A stretch of 64,000 nucleotides of DNA from Strigamia acuminata (Eukaryota; Arthropoda; Chilopoda; Geophilomorpha; Linotaeniidae), in assembly GCA_949358305.1 (NCBI GenBank), contig OX442319.1, positions 4,836,001 to 4,900,000 of the forward strand, in the 5' to 3' direction. Of this stretch, positions 33,141 through 44,644 are shown one piece after another (within the stretch, counting starts at the first letter, position 1; each line of letters begins with the position of its first letter). The notes beneath the pieces were generated by a model. The model was given only the letters and a program-made list of their open reading frames with translations. It was not told where the DNA came from and ran no database searches. The position numbers and the translations under genes are program-made.

Positions 33141-34427
33141 ATGAAGAGGAAAGAAAAGCGTTTCAGTTGCAATTTGTGCGATTTTTCGTGCTCAGTTTAT
33201 TCAGCTTTGAAGTATCACATGCTTATACATACTGGTGAAAAACCCTTCGAATGCCAAGTGTGTTCAATTTCTTTTAGGCTGAAACATCAATTAGTTGTCC
33301 ATATGCAAACTCATACAGGTGAAAAACCATTCAAGTGTCATTTATGTGATTATTCCTGTATTAGAAGTGGGGATTTAAAAAAACATATTGCAACTCACGC
33401 AGGTGAAAAACCATTCAAGTGTCATTTATGTGATTATTCCTGTATTAGAAGTTGGAGTTTAAAAATACATATTGCAACTCATACAGGTGAAAAACCATTC
33501 AAGTGTCATCTGTGTGATTATTCCTGTATTCAAAGTCAAAGTTTAAAAACACATATTTTAACTCATACAGGTGAAAAACCATTCAAGTGTCATCTATGTG
33601 ATTTTTCCAGTATTACAAGTGGGAATTTAAAAATACATATTGCAACTCATACGGGTGAAAAACGATTCAAGTGTCATCTTTGTGCTTATTCTTGTATTGA
33701 AAGTAGACGTTTAAAGAATCATATTGCAACTCACACAGGTGAAAAACCATTCAAGTGTCATCTTTGTGCTTATTCCTGTATTGAAAGTGGAAGTTTAAAA
33801 ACACATATTGCAACTCACACAGGTGAAAAACCATTCAAGTGTTATCTATGTGATTTTTCCAGTATTACAAGTGGGAATTTAAAAATACATATTGCAACTC
33901 ACACAGGTGAAAAACCATTCAAGTGTCATCTTTGTGCTTATTCTTGTATTGAAAGTAGACGTTTAAAGAATCATATTGCAACTCACACAGGTGAAAAGCC
34001 ATTCAAATGCCATCTTTGCACTTATTCCTGTATTCAAAGTGCACATTTAAAAAGACATATTGCAACTCACACAGGTGAAAAACCATTCAAGTGTCATCTT
34101 TGTGCTTATTCCTGTATTGAAAGTGGAAAATTAAAACTTCACATTGCAACTCACACAGGTGAAAAACCATTCAAGTGTCATCTTTGTGCTTATTCCTGTA
34201 TTACAAGTGGATATTTAAGATGTCATATTGCAACTCACACAGGTGAAAAGCCATTCAAGTGCCATCTTTGCACTTATTCCTGTATTACAAGTGGACATTT
34301 AAAACGTCATATTGCAACTCACACAGGTGAAAAACCATTCAAGTGCCATCTTTGTGCTTATTCCTGTGCTCGTAGTAATACTTTGGAAAAACATTTATCA
34401 AAGCATAACAAAAATGTAGAAAAGTGA
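33141..34427 (+). CDS. C2H2 zinc-finger protein 3 (15 fingers)
   Basis: Starting at the first ATG (MKRKEKRF), the 428-aa product is a run of fifteen C2H2 fingers with TGEKPF linkers. Fingers 1-2 (CNLCDFSC, CQVCSISF) are orthologous to those of genes 1 and 2. From finger 3 on, the consensus is CHLCxYSCI...HIATH, different from HLLTH in genes 1-2, so this array has been homogenised separately. Fingers 6-7 and 9-10 are near duplicates. An acceptor AG near 33043 suggests a spliced leader. No additional effector domain is encoded here. A nuclear DNA-binding role is inferred. Confidence 0.93.
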   Translation: MKRKEKRFSCNLCDFSCSVYSALKYHMLIHTGEKPFECQVCSISFRLKHQLVVHMQTHTGEKPFKCHLCDYSCIRSGDLKKHIATHAGEKPFKCHLCDYSCIRSWSLKIHIATHTGEKPFKCHLCDYSCIQSQSLKTHILTHTGEKPFKCHLCDFSSITSGNLKIHIATHTGEKRFKCHLCAYSCIESRRLKNHIATHTGEKPFKCHLCAYSCIESGSLKTHIATHTGEKPFKCYLCDFSSITSGNLKIHIATHTGEKPFKCHLCAYSCIESRRLKNHIATHTGEKPFKCHLCTYSCIQSAHLKRHIATHTGEKPFKCHLCAYSCIESGKLKLHIATHTGEKPFKCHLCAYSCITSGYLRCHIATHTGEKPFKCHLCTYSCITSGHLKRHIATHTGEKPFKCHLCAYSCARSNTLEKHLSKHNKNVEK

Positions 34428-35546
34428 AAATTTGTTTCAATTTGTCCAAAATATAAAAAACGTTGTGATTGTATATTTTTCTAACTGCATTTTTATGAGA
34501 TTATATGTTATTAATTTTTTAAATTTATATTTTTTTATTCATTGTGTTATATTTCGATTGCAGTTTAATTGAACCTTTAACTTTATTTAACCACTAGCTG
34601 CATTCAAAAAGTTGGGTTCTTAAGGGTTTTTCGTGTTTACTTTTTTGGTTTACTATTTTAAAACATCACAAAACAGAAAAGAATACCAAAATCACGCTTT
34701 GTATCACGACTTTTTAGAATGCAGGTTTTCCATTCTTCTATTTTTTTCTCTATTCAGAGAGGTCAGAAATTCTGAAAAATTCAGAAAACCGTGTTTAGTT
34801 ACATTTGATTTTTTTTAATTTTAGAGTGTTTATTTTTGTTGATCTGAGGTGACAAATCTGCACAAAAGCAGGTAATTTAACTAACCGAATAATCAAAAGG
34901 AAGAAAGTAATTCGATTCTTAATCGTTTTTCATCGATACATCGTAATAATTTTTGTGTCATTTTATAAACCAGTTTAATTAATATTTGTTTAATTGTCTG
35001 TTTGATTAATTGACATCAATCCGTTGTTCAGATGTCTGTAAAAATGCTTCATTTTTGTGTTTAATTTTTGAATTTTTTTGAAATGGTATATGGTAAAATG
35101 GTATATATTTCTTGCTTAATTTTCAATTTTAAAACATCTTTTATTCATTTTTATGATTTAGATTTTGATATTGTTAATACCATAGTCATTAATTTCGTGT
35201 CTTACGTTGCCAGCGTTTTTAGTTTCTGGCCTTTTTCATTTGTTTTTTTCTTATTTGAGATGTCCTGTTTTAGTGTTTTCTGTTTGGGCGTTTTTAATAA
35301 ATGAATTAAATGAATGTAATATTTTTCAGTTCAGCAAATTTTTATGCCAGCGTTTTTTAGTTCAGCGTTTTAAACTACGCTAAATTAAATGGGTCAAATT
35401 GGGAGTACGCTGAATTTAATTTAATTCCATTTCACAGCAACCAAAAGTTGCTTGGATGAAGGAAGGAAAAAAGTTGTTGATTGACGAACATTTCACCCAA
35501 CTGAAACTGAATGAATCGAAGAAACAAATCAAAATCCAAGAAGTTT
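34428..35546. other. AT-rich intergenic DNA with duplicated segment
   Basis: Contains the second copy (about 34865-35175) of the segment at 29885-30280. No gene is supported. Confidence 0.5.
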
Positions 35547-36347
35547 TCAGTTGATTGAAGGCTTTTTGATGCTTGATTGGCTTTTTCCAGTTTGTAAAAC
35601 AAGTATCTGCTGGTTGGATTTTTTCATTTCACCGTGAAAATTAATAATATTATTTTGTAACCTGACAATTTTCAAAAGGTAATTGGAATTTAGTGTTTGT
35701 AATCTCTCAATCTCAGATTCATTGTCATTTTTTCGTCTGCGACGTTTCAGGTCACTTTCAGCCCTTTGATTTCTTTGTTCTTGCGTTTGCGGCGATTTTC
35801 CCGGGTCTCCTTTGGTTATCTTGCTAGCATTGATAGGCTTGCTTTGATGGCAAGCTGCGGTTGAACTTGCTTTCCAGCTGTAATAAAATTCCACCAACTC
35901 AGCTATACGTTTCTGTTGCAATAAAAAAAAAATTTAAAAATTAAAGAGTCCGTAAATATGCCAAAACTTCAATCCCAAACTCTGAAAAATTAAATAAATC
36001 AATAAATTACAAATTAAAATGATCAAAAATAAAAACGAACTTGCTCTGTTGAATAACGATGCTCATTCTTGGCCTGTTTGCACATACAGCTCCACTAGAT
36101 TTAAAAACGAGTTGAATTGTCCATGTAATGTTTAAATTGAGGGAGAAAAATGATTCGCTTACATTGTTCTTCGGAAAGGTTTTCGGTTGTTTCCACGGCT
36201 CCCAAGTCTTATATACACAAAATTATATGTATATATCGTACACACATAATTATACACACATATACGTACAAGTAAAAGCGCTGATAAAACAGTAATGACT
36301 GCCTGATATGCCTCGCCAATTCTCATCAAAGGTTTAGCTTCTGCCAT
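35547..36347 (-). pseudogene. CoREST-like ELM2-SANT gene, dead copy B
   Basis: Exon 1 (36347-36270) encodes MAEAKPLMRIGEAYQAVIT, a clear ELM2 start. Exon 2 (about 36212-36160) carries NLSEEQ. Exon 3 (about 36095-36042) carries KNEHRYSTEQ but has one extra base that shifts the frame. Exon 4 is reduced to a few codons (SLGLKFWHIY). Exon 5 is open to 35547, with the SANT-end text RIAELVEFYYSWKAS and a charged, coiled-coil-like tail of about 100 residues. The frameshift, the large exon 4 deletion and a phase clash after exon 1 mark it as dead. The coiled-coil tail may preserve the ancestral C-terminus that copy C has replaced with EIKEEPKM repeats. Confidence 0.82.
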
Positions 36348-36753
36348 TTGTATAGTGGTTACGATGATTTGCACTTCGGATATGACTTAAAAAAGTGTTG
36401 TGGTTTATGAAAATCAAAATTCTGAGTTGATGACGTAATTAAAACGTAATTGAATTGGTTATGCAAATTGGAAAATACAATCATTAATTGTAATTTTTGA
36501 TTTTTAAATGGCGATTTCGAGGTATTCTAATTAAAAACAAAGTTTTGTGTGTAATAGCTGCATAAAAATGATCCACTCTGAGTGTTTTTGACTTTATTCA
36601 CCAGCATGGGCAAAAACTCATTGATTTATATGACGCCATTGAGTCGAGATGATGTCATTTAATATCTCACAGTACAATTTATATTTTTGGTGAATCTTTG
36701 CGGGTTCCCTCGTGCCTTGCTGGACATTAAAATTAATTTAATTATCGTGACAA

Positions 36754-38227
36754 TTATTTTTTTTTTTGATTAACAGCTCTGGCATAACTTCTAGTGCGAC
36801 GACTCGAGTCTGACGACAACCCAATATGCGCAGCAATTTTCTCCTTGGCTTTGAGCGTAGTATTTGAAATGGAAACCTAAAATACAATAAATAAATTTTT
36901 ATTTTTAATAAAAAATGTTTTTTTAAAAAAATCAATTTTTAACCTGAACAACATTGATGCACATGGATGTGAGCGCAAGGCCAAACAACAGATAAAAGAA
37001 CGTGATTAAAAGATAAGTGTTATTTTTGGGAACGATATCACCAAATCCAATCGTCGTCAACGACACAAAAACAAAATAAATCGCGTGTAAATACGACCAA
37101 TCCCTTTCCCACTCCTTCATGATCAATGCACCCACAACGATGTATCCTAACAGCAAAAATATCGCTACCGAAACAGGAAGATCGAAGTTATCGTCGACGG
37201 TGAATGCCACGTATTCGGGAGTTGACTCCGCCGAGTCTAAATCACTCGTTTCTCGTTTTCTAGGAACCGATCTGTTCACGGCCTAGTCAAATACAAATGA
37301 ATAAATTGCAATAAAATTGCTTTTTTTTCTTTTTTTTTATTACCTGCACGGCCTCTAACGATCTGAAACGCAAACAGCGTCCAATATAGTGCAAACGTCG
37401 TACGAAAGACCACACGTGTTTGATAATTCGAGTTAAGATTTTACCGAAATCGGCCAACACAATCAACACCAACGGAATGCCAACAAAAGCGTAAAGCATC
37501 GTCAAACAACGTCCGATATCAGTGGTTGGCACAACATTCCCATAACCTAAACAAAAAACCAATTATAAAATTTAAAAAAAATTATTTTTTTAAAAATATT
37601 AAACACACCTATGGTAGTGTACACAGTACCGCTAAAAAACATCGAGCCGACGAAATCCCATTTATTAGCGCCACTAATCGCAGCCGGGGCCGCAACGATC
37701 TTCTGCTCGTACACTTTAATGTCGTTCGCGAAATTCTCGTGCCAAGCGGCCTCGTCGTGCACTTGGAAGGAAAGCCAGATTTTCCGGCTCAAATTAACCC
37801 GCGCGCCGTCCAGATCTTTCTTGATTAAGACTTCGTGGGTCCCTTCTACGTAGTGGAAAATTGCGCCACCGATTAACGTGTACGTGAGCAACAAGATGAC
37901 CAACGAAACGTGAGTTATCCATCGCTTCGAAGAGGCGCGAATCGCTCGTGTTATCGCGAGGGTTATTTTTTCGCCTCGTGTCAAGACACCTGTTGCGATG
38001 GCTGAAGGGATGTCGATCACACGACCGTCGGGCCCGTGGAAAACGATGGCACTTTGTCTGCTGGCATTCCGGATGAGAGATACTGTGTGTCCTGTGTGTC
38101 CACGTGAACGAGGTATTGAGGTGTTGAACCCAGATAGGAGAATCGCTCTGTGTCTCTTCAGGGGTCGGGAAGCGATTGGTTCGCTTACTGTGGTCGATAT
38201 TTGGCTGTGTTTAGCGACAAGCGACAT
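36754..38227 (-). CDS. Two-pore-domain potassium channel 1 (K2P/TWK)
   Basis: Four exons: 38227-37609, 37546-37344, 37282-36944 and 36876-36754, with GT-AG introns, giving 427 aa. The protein has a cytosolic N-terminus of about 110 residues, then M1 (WITHVSLVILLLTYTLIGGA) and an extracellular cap. The first pore follows, with filter TIGYG at about 204-208 split by an intron, then M2 and M3. The second pore has filter TIGFG at about 352-356, then M4. Intron position inside the first GYG codon is common in K2P genes. The product should be a background K+ leak channel in the plasma membrane. It is the downstream member of a tandem pair and has canonical splice sites throughout. Confidence 0.93.
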
Positions 38228-38542
38228 CCCACTCGACGTTAACTATCATGACAGCACGAAAATTATGTAAGACGCCATTTTTGATGGGTTTTTTTTTTTG
38301 AAAATTTTTGTTTAAACGATATTGTAGTGTGCAACAGTGATGATGTCACGGAATTAAATACCATTGTGTAATTTTTATTAAACTTTTGTTATTTGATTTG
38401 TCGTATTCGACAATAATTGGGTGATGAGACATTTGTTTTTTTACATAAAAATGCTGCACTGCAGTGAAGTTCAGGGGTTGCTTTTCGTTATTGGTCATTA
38501 AAATTAAATAAAATCGTTTTGAAAATTATTTTATTTTATTTT
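38228..38542. promoter_or_regulatory. Intergenic region between the K2P genes
   Basis: 315 bp separating the stop of K2P gene 2 from the start of K2P gene 1. It must hold the 3' end of one and the promoter of the other. No specific element could be identified. Confidence 0.4.
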
Positions 38543-38666
38543 TTATTTTATATGACTCTGTCTAGTGCGACGAGTAGTTTCTGAAGTCATCAACCCCATA
38601 TGTATTGCAATTTTCCTCCTGGCTTTGAGTATAGTATTTGAAATAGAAACCTAAATATAGAAAAAA

Positions 38667-38702
<36 letters not shown>

Positions 38703-40087
38703 TTATAAAATTTTTTTGTTAAAATAAATCAATCAATTTTTAACCTGAATAACATTGATGCACATGGATGTGAGCGCAAGTCCAAACAACAAATAAAAGA
38801 ACGTGATTACAAGGTAAGTGGCGTTATGGGGAACCATATCACCGAATCCGATAGTCGTCAACGACACAAAAATGAAATAAAATGCGTGGAAATACGACCA
38901 ATCGCTTTCCCACTCCTGGATCATGAACGAACCGATCACGATGTATCCCAACAGCAGAAATATCGCGATCGAAACAGGAAGATCGAAGTTGTCGTCCACC
39001 GTAAAAGCCACGTATTCCGACGTGGACACGTCCGAATCAACATCCTTCTTCGCTCGTTTTTTTTTAGGAACCAATCTGTGCACGGCCTAGACAAACATTT
39101 ATGCATAAATTAAATTCCCAGTCGACATTTGTTATATTAATTTTTCTTACCCGCACGGCGTGCAACGATCTGAAACGCTTGCAATGTCCGGTGTAATAAA
39201 AACGCCGTATGAACGACCACACGACTTTAATAGCTCGCGTTAACATTTTACCAAAATCGGCCAACACGATCAACACCAAAGGAATGCCAATAAACGCGTA
39301 GACCATCGTCAAACCACGCCCAGCATCCGTAGCGGGCACGACATTTCCATAACCCAAAAAAACACCAATTAAAAAATTAAAAAATCAAATTTATAATAAA
39401 AAAAATATTAGAAATACCTATAGTAGTGTAGACAGTGCCACTAAAAAACAACGAGCCGACGAAATCCCACTTCTCCTCGATAGCGATCGCAGTGGGCGCC
39501 GAAACGATTTTCTGTTCGTACGCTCGAATGTAGTGCACGAAATTCCTGTGCCAAGCGGCCTCGTCGTCGCCTTGGCCGCACGAAAGCCACACTCTCCGGC
39601 TAAGATTCATCCGAGCTTCGTTCAGGTTCCGCTTGAGCTTGATTTCGTGCGTTCCTTCCACGAAGTGGAACATAACTCCACCGATCGCCGTGTAGATGAA
39701 CAGCAGGAGCACCAACGAAACGTGTGTAATCCATCGCCGCGAAAATGCGCGAAACGCTTGCAGAAAGCCGAGTGTTATTTTCTCGCCGCGCGTCAATACC
39801 TTGATGTGACGCGTCGTTTCCCAATCGAGAGCTTCGGTGGGTATGTGCGAAGGGATGTCTATCACACGACCATCGGGCGCGTGGTAAATGAAAGTACTTT
39901 GGTTGCTTCGAAGCCGAATAAGTGATGATTGTCTCTGCGTACGTTTCGATTTGGAGGACGAGCCCGAATGAGATGTGGTAGTTTCGCTCGCGGATCGACG
40001 AGCGGTTCGTTGTGGTTTTTGCGGTTGGGAAACGATTGGTTCGCTTACTATGGACGATATTTTGCTCTTGTTAGCACCTACCGACAT
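38543..40087 (-). CDS. Two-pore-domain potassium channel 2 (K2P/TWK), defective acceptor
   Basis: Four exons by alignment to its neighbour: 40087-39418, 39353-39151, 39086-38745 and 38650-38543, giving 440 aa. It has M1 near residues 118-144, first filter TIGYG at about 221-225, second filter TIGFG at about 369-373, and a short basic C-terminal tail. The first intron ends in GG rather than AG before GTTATGG (39355-39354), while the paralogue has AG at the same place. If real, splicing there would fail or use a rare site, truncating the channel after the first half-filter. All other splice sites are canonical and the frame is otherwise intact. Intron 3 has an A10-T29 homopolymer. Confidence 0.88.
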
Positions 40088-40648
40088 CGCACTCGATGTT
40101 CAACACGACTATGTCTGACATATGCCTAGGTTGTGTTTTGTGTACAAAAAATTATTTGAACAATGTTTGAGTGCGTAACAATCGGTTGGCAAGTAAATTC
40201 ACACTTGGCAACGTTGGAGTGAATAAATGATGTGCAATGACGAGCCTAACGTCAATTTTTTGTGGAAATATTTATATTTATTTATGTTTATTTATTTGTA
40301 TTTTAAGGGTTTTAATTTGTGACGTTGGAAAAATAAAATTGAGAAAATTACAAATCTAAGATTTCTTTTTTCGCGGATGGTTTCGAATTTCTTTTGCTTG
40401 CTTTTGTATCCTTTGTATCAGGTTTGTCCGACGTTTCTTCGACCTTTTTCTATTTAAAAGAACAATTATATTATTTTAATAAACTTAACTGAGCAAAAAA
40501 AGGAAAAACAACACTACAAATTTGATTAAATGACAATAGAGGCCACTACAAAACAAATTTAACAATAAAATTCACTTCATCGTTCAAAAAATGACTTGAC
40601 AAGATAGAGCTCACTAGAAAACGGTGATATTTATTGAATTTATTAGAA
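40088..40648. other. Intergenic DNA
   Basis: No supported gene. This stretch contains the promoter of K2P gene 2 on the left and the 3' end of the EndoG-like gene on the right. Confidence 0.4.
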
Positions 40649-43066
40649 TTAAGTATCCATTGGTGCGTCAACATGCGGTGAAGGAACTTTCAATTTCTTT
40701 AACGGCTGCTTCTCTGACGGCGATTCGAGTTCTCGTTTTCGGGGCGACATTGCTTCTGTGTCCGTACACGACGGCTGCGGCCTCATGCGGCGAACATGAG
40801 CAATAATATGCTTCGTCTTGCTTTTCTTCAACGGCGAAATGGCCGATTGTGATTCGACCGGTTGTGATTCTTGCCTCCTTTTTAAACCTTTTGCTTTCGC
40901 CATCTTGCTTAACCCCTTCGTTACGAAACCCGACTGCGTTTTACGTTTCACCGGCGAGCCATAAATGTTGAATTCGTCGTCTTCGTCTTCCGTACTCGAA
41001 TCCGGGTACGGGTCGTACCTTAATTCTCCTCCTATCATAAATTCTTCTTCGTACAAAAATTCTCCTTCCTCGTCGTCTTCAAAGTCACCAAAATCTTCAA
41101 CATCGCTGTCTCTTTCCCTTAAAATACTCACGTCCTGCTCGAAAAAATCATCTTTATCGCTGTCATCCGAGTCCGAAACAAGTCCGAATAGAGTCTCAAA
41201 GTCCCATCGGCTTTGTCCAGGTTCGCTCTCCTCGTTACCGGATATATCCATGTGTTCCGGAATTTCGTCACCGGATATATCCATGTGTTCCGGAATTTCG
41301 TCAAATCGTGTTTTCCTGGCTTTGGAAGCTGTTCGTTTGGACTTCTGAGTTGGCGCCAATATGGATTAGAAGTGAGAAGTCATTTTTATATATAGTGATT
41401 TTGTTTGGTAACGTTTGGGATACGTAATGAGGTACTACGTAATTTGGATGTACCTTTTGTTTTGTAGTGACCCCGTGTTAGATTAATTACCCGTTCTTGT
41501 TGGTCTCCTTCGTGCAGGGATCCTTTGAAGGGCTTGTCGCGAAATAAGATGAAACCGGTCACGTTTTCTATGTCGGATAATTCGGCGCGGAAATCGGAGA
41601 GGTCTTTGTCTTTGCAGAGGGGTTCGTTTGGTAGGACGAAACAGCCGACGTGTAAAGTCTTGTCTTTTAGTTCGCCGATTATTATTTTGAAGAAATGTGT
41701 TGGGACAGACACTTTGTGGTGGTCGGTTATTTGGTATTCCATACTCACGCCGTCCCTGGATAGAAATGGAATTGAAAATATTAGTCGTTGATGTGTGTGT
41801 TTTGATTTTGTAAGTTTTTAGAAAGATGTTTTACATGGGTTTGAATAAAGGACCGGTGTAGACGTAGACGTTGTCGTAGAAAGATGTTTTTTTTCTCACG
41901 TAGTTTTCAAGCTCTTCCCACGGACCAGCATTGAACATCAAATCCTAAAAGTAAATAAATAAATATATGTTTTTTATTGAGTTTGTGCCACCGTTTGTAA
42001 TAACCGCATTCACGTTTGAAGAAGCAATTTGGTTCTTTTAAAGGAAACACTGCTTTTTAAATTGAAAAACTGCATATTTTTTTATGAAAAACTGCATTTT
42101 TTTTATGAAAAACTGCATTTTTTTTATGAAAAACTGCATTTTTTTATGAAAAACTGCATTTTTCTTATGAAAAACTGCATTTTTCTCATGAAACTGCATA
42201 TTTTTTTATGAAAAACTGCATTTTTTTTATGAAAACTGCATTTTTTTATGAAAATCTGCATTTTTCTTATGAAAAACTGCATTTTTCTCATGAAAACTGC
42301 ATTTTTCTTATAAAAAAATGCATTTTTTAAATAAAAAAACGCATGTTTTTATTGAAAAACTATAATTTTATATAAAAAACATGCATTTTATATAAAAAAA
42401 ACATGAATTTTATATAAAAAAAACATGCATTTTATATAAAAAAAACATGAATTTTATATAAAAAACATGCATTTTAAGATAAAAAACTATTTATAGATGG
42501 CAAAATGTCATTTTTGTGACAATTGTGATTTCTTTTTTCAGCCCTTAATCGTGAATGCGGCTATTAGTTTACTTAAAACTTGACTTCACTTGTGGCGAAG
42601 TATTGGCATAAATGAATGTATCGTGCATGGCCAACGGTTTGTCTCTATAATTGCCCTCACTGGCAAGTCGGCCGGTCAAAAAACGATCACCGTAATCCCT
42701 CTTCCCCGATTGAAAGTGAAAAGGAATTCGAACATCCGCGTGAAATTCATAATCGAGTTTAGCACACTTTGGCGGTTCTTTAGTGGATTCGACGCTCTCT
42801 TTCGTCAAGTGTTCCAAAACCCAGCTGGGTTGGCGAGTCCGGTTGTCGTAGCATATCTCAAACTTATTGTATCTTAAAATGGAGTCTCGTTTAGGCAATC
42901 CGTATTTCATGTAGCGTTGCAAACGAGAGAGATCTGGCTCGCTCAGACTTACAGGATCACCTGCAGCATCGACTAGAAAACGTTTCATTCGACGTCCGTC
43001 TATGGACGATCCGTAGAAACATCCAATACCCGCTGCAATCACGTATAGAAGTCTGAAATTCGTCAT
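40649..43066 (-). CDS. EndoG-like inactive nuclease with acidic tail, copy 1
   Basis: Exons 43066-42590, 41944-41835, 41755-41491 and 41344-40649 give 515 aa. A hydrophobic segment at residues 5-20 suggests an import or membrane anchor. The DNA/RNA non-specific endonuclease (EndoG) fold follows: MKYGLPKRDSILRYNKFEICYDNRTRQPSWVLE is the usual start of the domain, split here as MKYGLPKRDSI and CYDNRTRQPSWVLE. Later come DTFIYANTSPQ, NVYVYTGPLF and HKVSVPTHFFK. The catalytic DRGH is replaced by LTGR (130-133) and the metal-binding Asn region reads WEELE, so it should not cut nucleic acid. Exon 4 adds about 230 residues, strongly acidic then basic (DSDDSDKDD, FGDFEDDEEGE, PLKKLKV), with a 10-residue repeat EIPEHMDISG. 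The exon 3 to 4 junction is phase 0 in both copies. A separate-gene reading of exon 4 lacks any ATG near its start. Confidence 0.82.
42040..42480. repeat. About 20-bp intronic tandem repeat (atgaaaaactgcattttttt)
   Basis: Some 20 degenerate copies of atgaaaaactgcattttt and a related ataaaaaacatgcattttat unit fill intron 1 of the EndoG-like copy 1. Similar tgcattttt words form the array in the SGSM3 intron at 53.2-53.7 kb. Confidence 0.85.
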
Positions 43067-44644
43067 TGCGCATTAGTTCTTGGACTAACTCCTTGAATTT
43101 TGAAATGTGTGCAAAAAAATCAAATCTGGTTCACATTTCGGAAATAATTGTGTTTTGGACAATTCGTGGGTGATGCTGGCACGTGCTGGCATCATTCATT
43201 GTCTAAAATGTACAACAACAATGCGATAATCGCGATAACTTTTGTTGAAACCCGAGTTAATTATTAAACCAAGCTACTGCGGATTGCTGCGACGAGACTT
43301 GTGGGTGTGTAAATATTAAATATTGAAATATTAAATACGATTAAAGTTAGGACTATTAGGCAAGGACTCTTTGTTTATCGGTGGTGCTGTATATCAAGAA
43401 AATTATGCATGGAACTTTGTCTTTTGCTCATAAGCTATTGTTGTGTGAGTGGCGATCGGTCACCTCCTGGCCAGGGGAGGACCATGGGGCATTTGGGCAC
43501 CATTCACAATAAGGAACAACACAAGAAACGCACAGTTTGGATTGTATAATCTTTATTGCAGTGGTCTAGGAGTTGCGCGTTCACCGTGTTATCGCCTAGG
43601 TCGCTCGGTTGCCTTGTAGCAACTGCTGACCACGTGGTTGGGTACCACATGGGCAGCGTGGTCGGTTAGCATTGCCTGCCGTGGATTAAGCACGGCGATC
43701 GAGTCGCCTCAAGTCATTCCGGACTTGACGGCGATCTGAAAGTCACTATCGTCACCATCTCTCTAGAGCTCTTACAACCAGTCAGCCTGGAACTGGAGAT
43801 CAAACTGTCTCTAAGATGGCAGTCAAGCCACGAAAATTTTTGCTTAATCCTCTGTTTTGATTGGCTGCAATCTGCTCCGACGATACGTCGTAGGAGCTGC
43901 TGAGGATCCTCTTCTTGATGTCGCCAGTGCGGTGGCCAGTTGGTCACAGTTGGTGTTATTATATTTTGTGTCTGGCCCAAGACAATTCCTCTTCATCCAA
44001 TGTGGCCCAGGAAAGCCAGAATGCTGGACACCTTTGATCTACAGTATTGCAACATACCAGTGTAGATATTAATTTGAATAAAATTTCGTTGGATTATGCC
44101 AAATTGTGACCAGCTGCCCCCGCAGGCTAATCACTTACCTGCGACACAAGGCACTTAGTGCAGCTCTCGCGCACCTGTGTTTCTCGTGCGCAGCCTGTTG
44201 CGCTCCTCCGCAACCAAGTGAAGCTGTGGGACGTTGGTTCCACCAATCGGGATCTGAAAGAGCCCTTCCGGAAGTGGGAGGGCCCCGCAGAGGCTCAAGA
44301 GAGCTCTACTGGTCAGCAAGGTGAATGGTCGCTTCCACGACCGCTCTTCCAACCTGACTATCGTAGCGACCCGAATGATCGGCGTCGCAGCCATCGCATT
44401 GGGAAATCCACCTGAGAGACCAATCATACCCCTATAGAACAATAAAGCTATTCAATAACTAAACCTGTGTCTCTGACTGTATTTCGGTGATAATCTTAAC
44501 GCGTGTTGCGTCCAGCGTCCCGAGGTCCTCCCCTGACCATGTCACGTCCGTCCGAACACTCAAAAAATTTACATCATTTTACTTCATTTTACATCATTTT
44601 ACTGGTTTATAAATGTCGTAAAAATTATAAATTATAATTATATT
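43067..44644. other. Intergenic DNA between EndoG-like copies
   Basis: 43067-43250 is the promoter of copy 1 and is homologous to that of copy 2 (46158-46330). A 1.07-kb GC-richer insertion fills most of the rest. Confidence 0.6.
43468..44539. mobile_element. Probable solo LTR or other non-autonomous insertion
   Basis: It begins TGGCCAGGGGAGGACC and ends GGTCCTCCCCTGACCA, an imperfect 16-bp inverted repeat with TG...CA ends. It is richer in GC than its surroundings, has aataaa near 44075 and 44442, and encodes no long protein. These traits suit a solo LTR, but I could not find a target-site duplication. Confidence 0.5.

Noticed and set aside
40649-41359. Acidic protein as a separate gene starting LAPTQ
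   Set aside because: There is no ATG at that start in either copy (TTG in both), an in-frame stop lies just upstream, and a phase-0 acceptor CAACTCAG joins it to the EndoG-like exon 3 in both paralogues.
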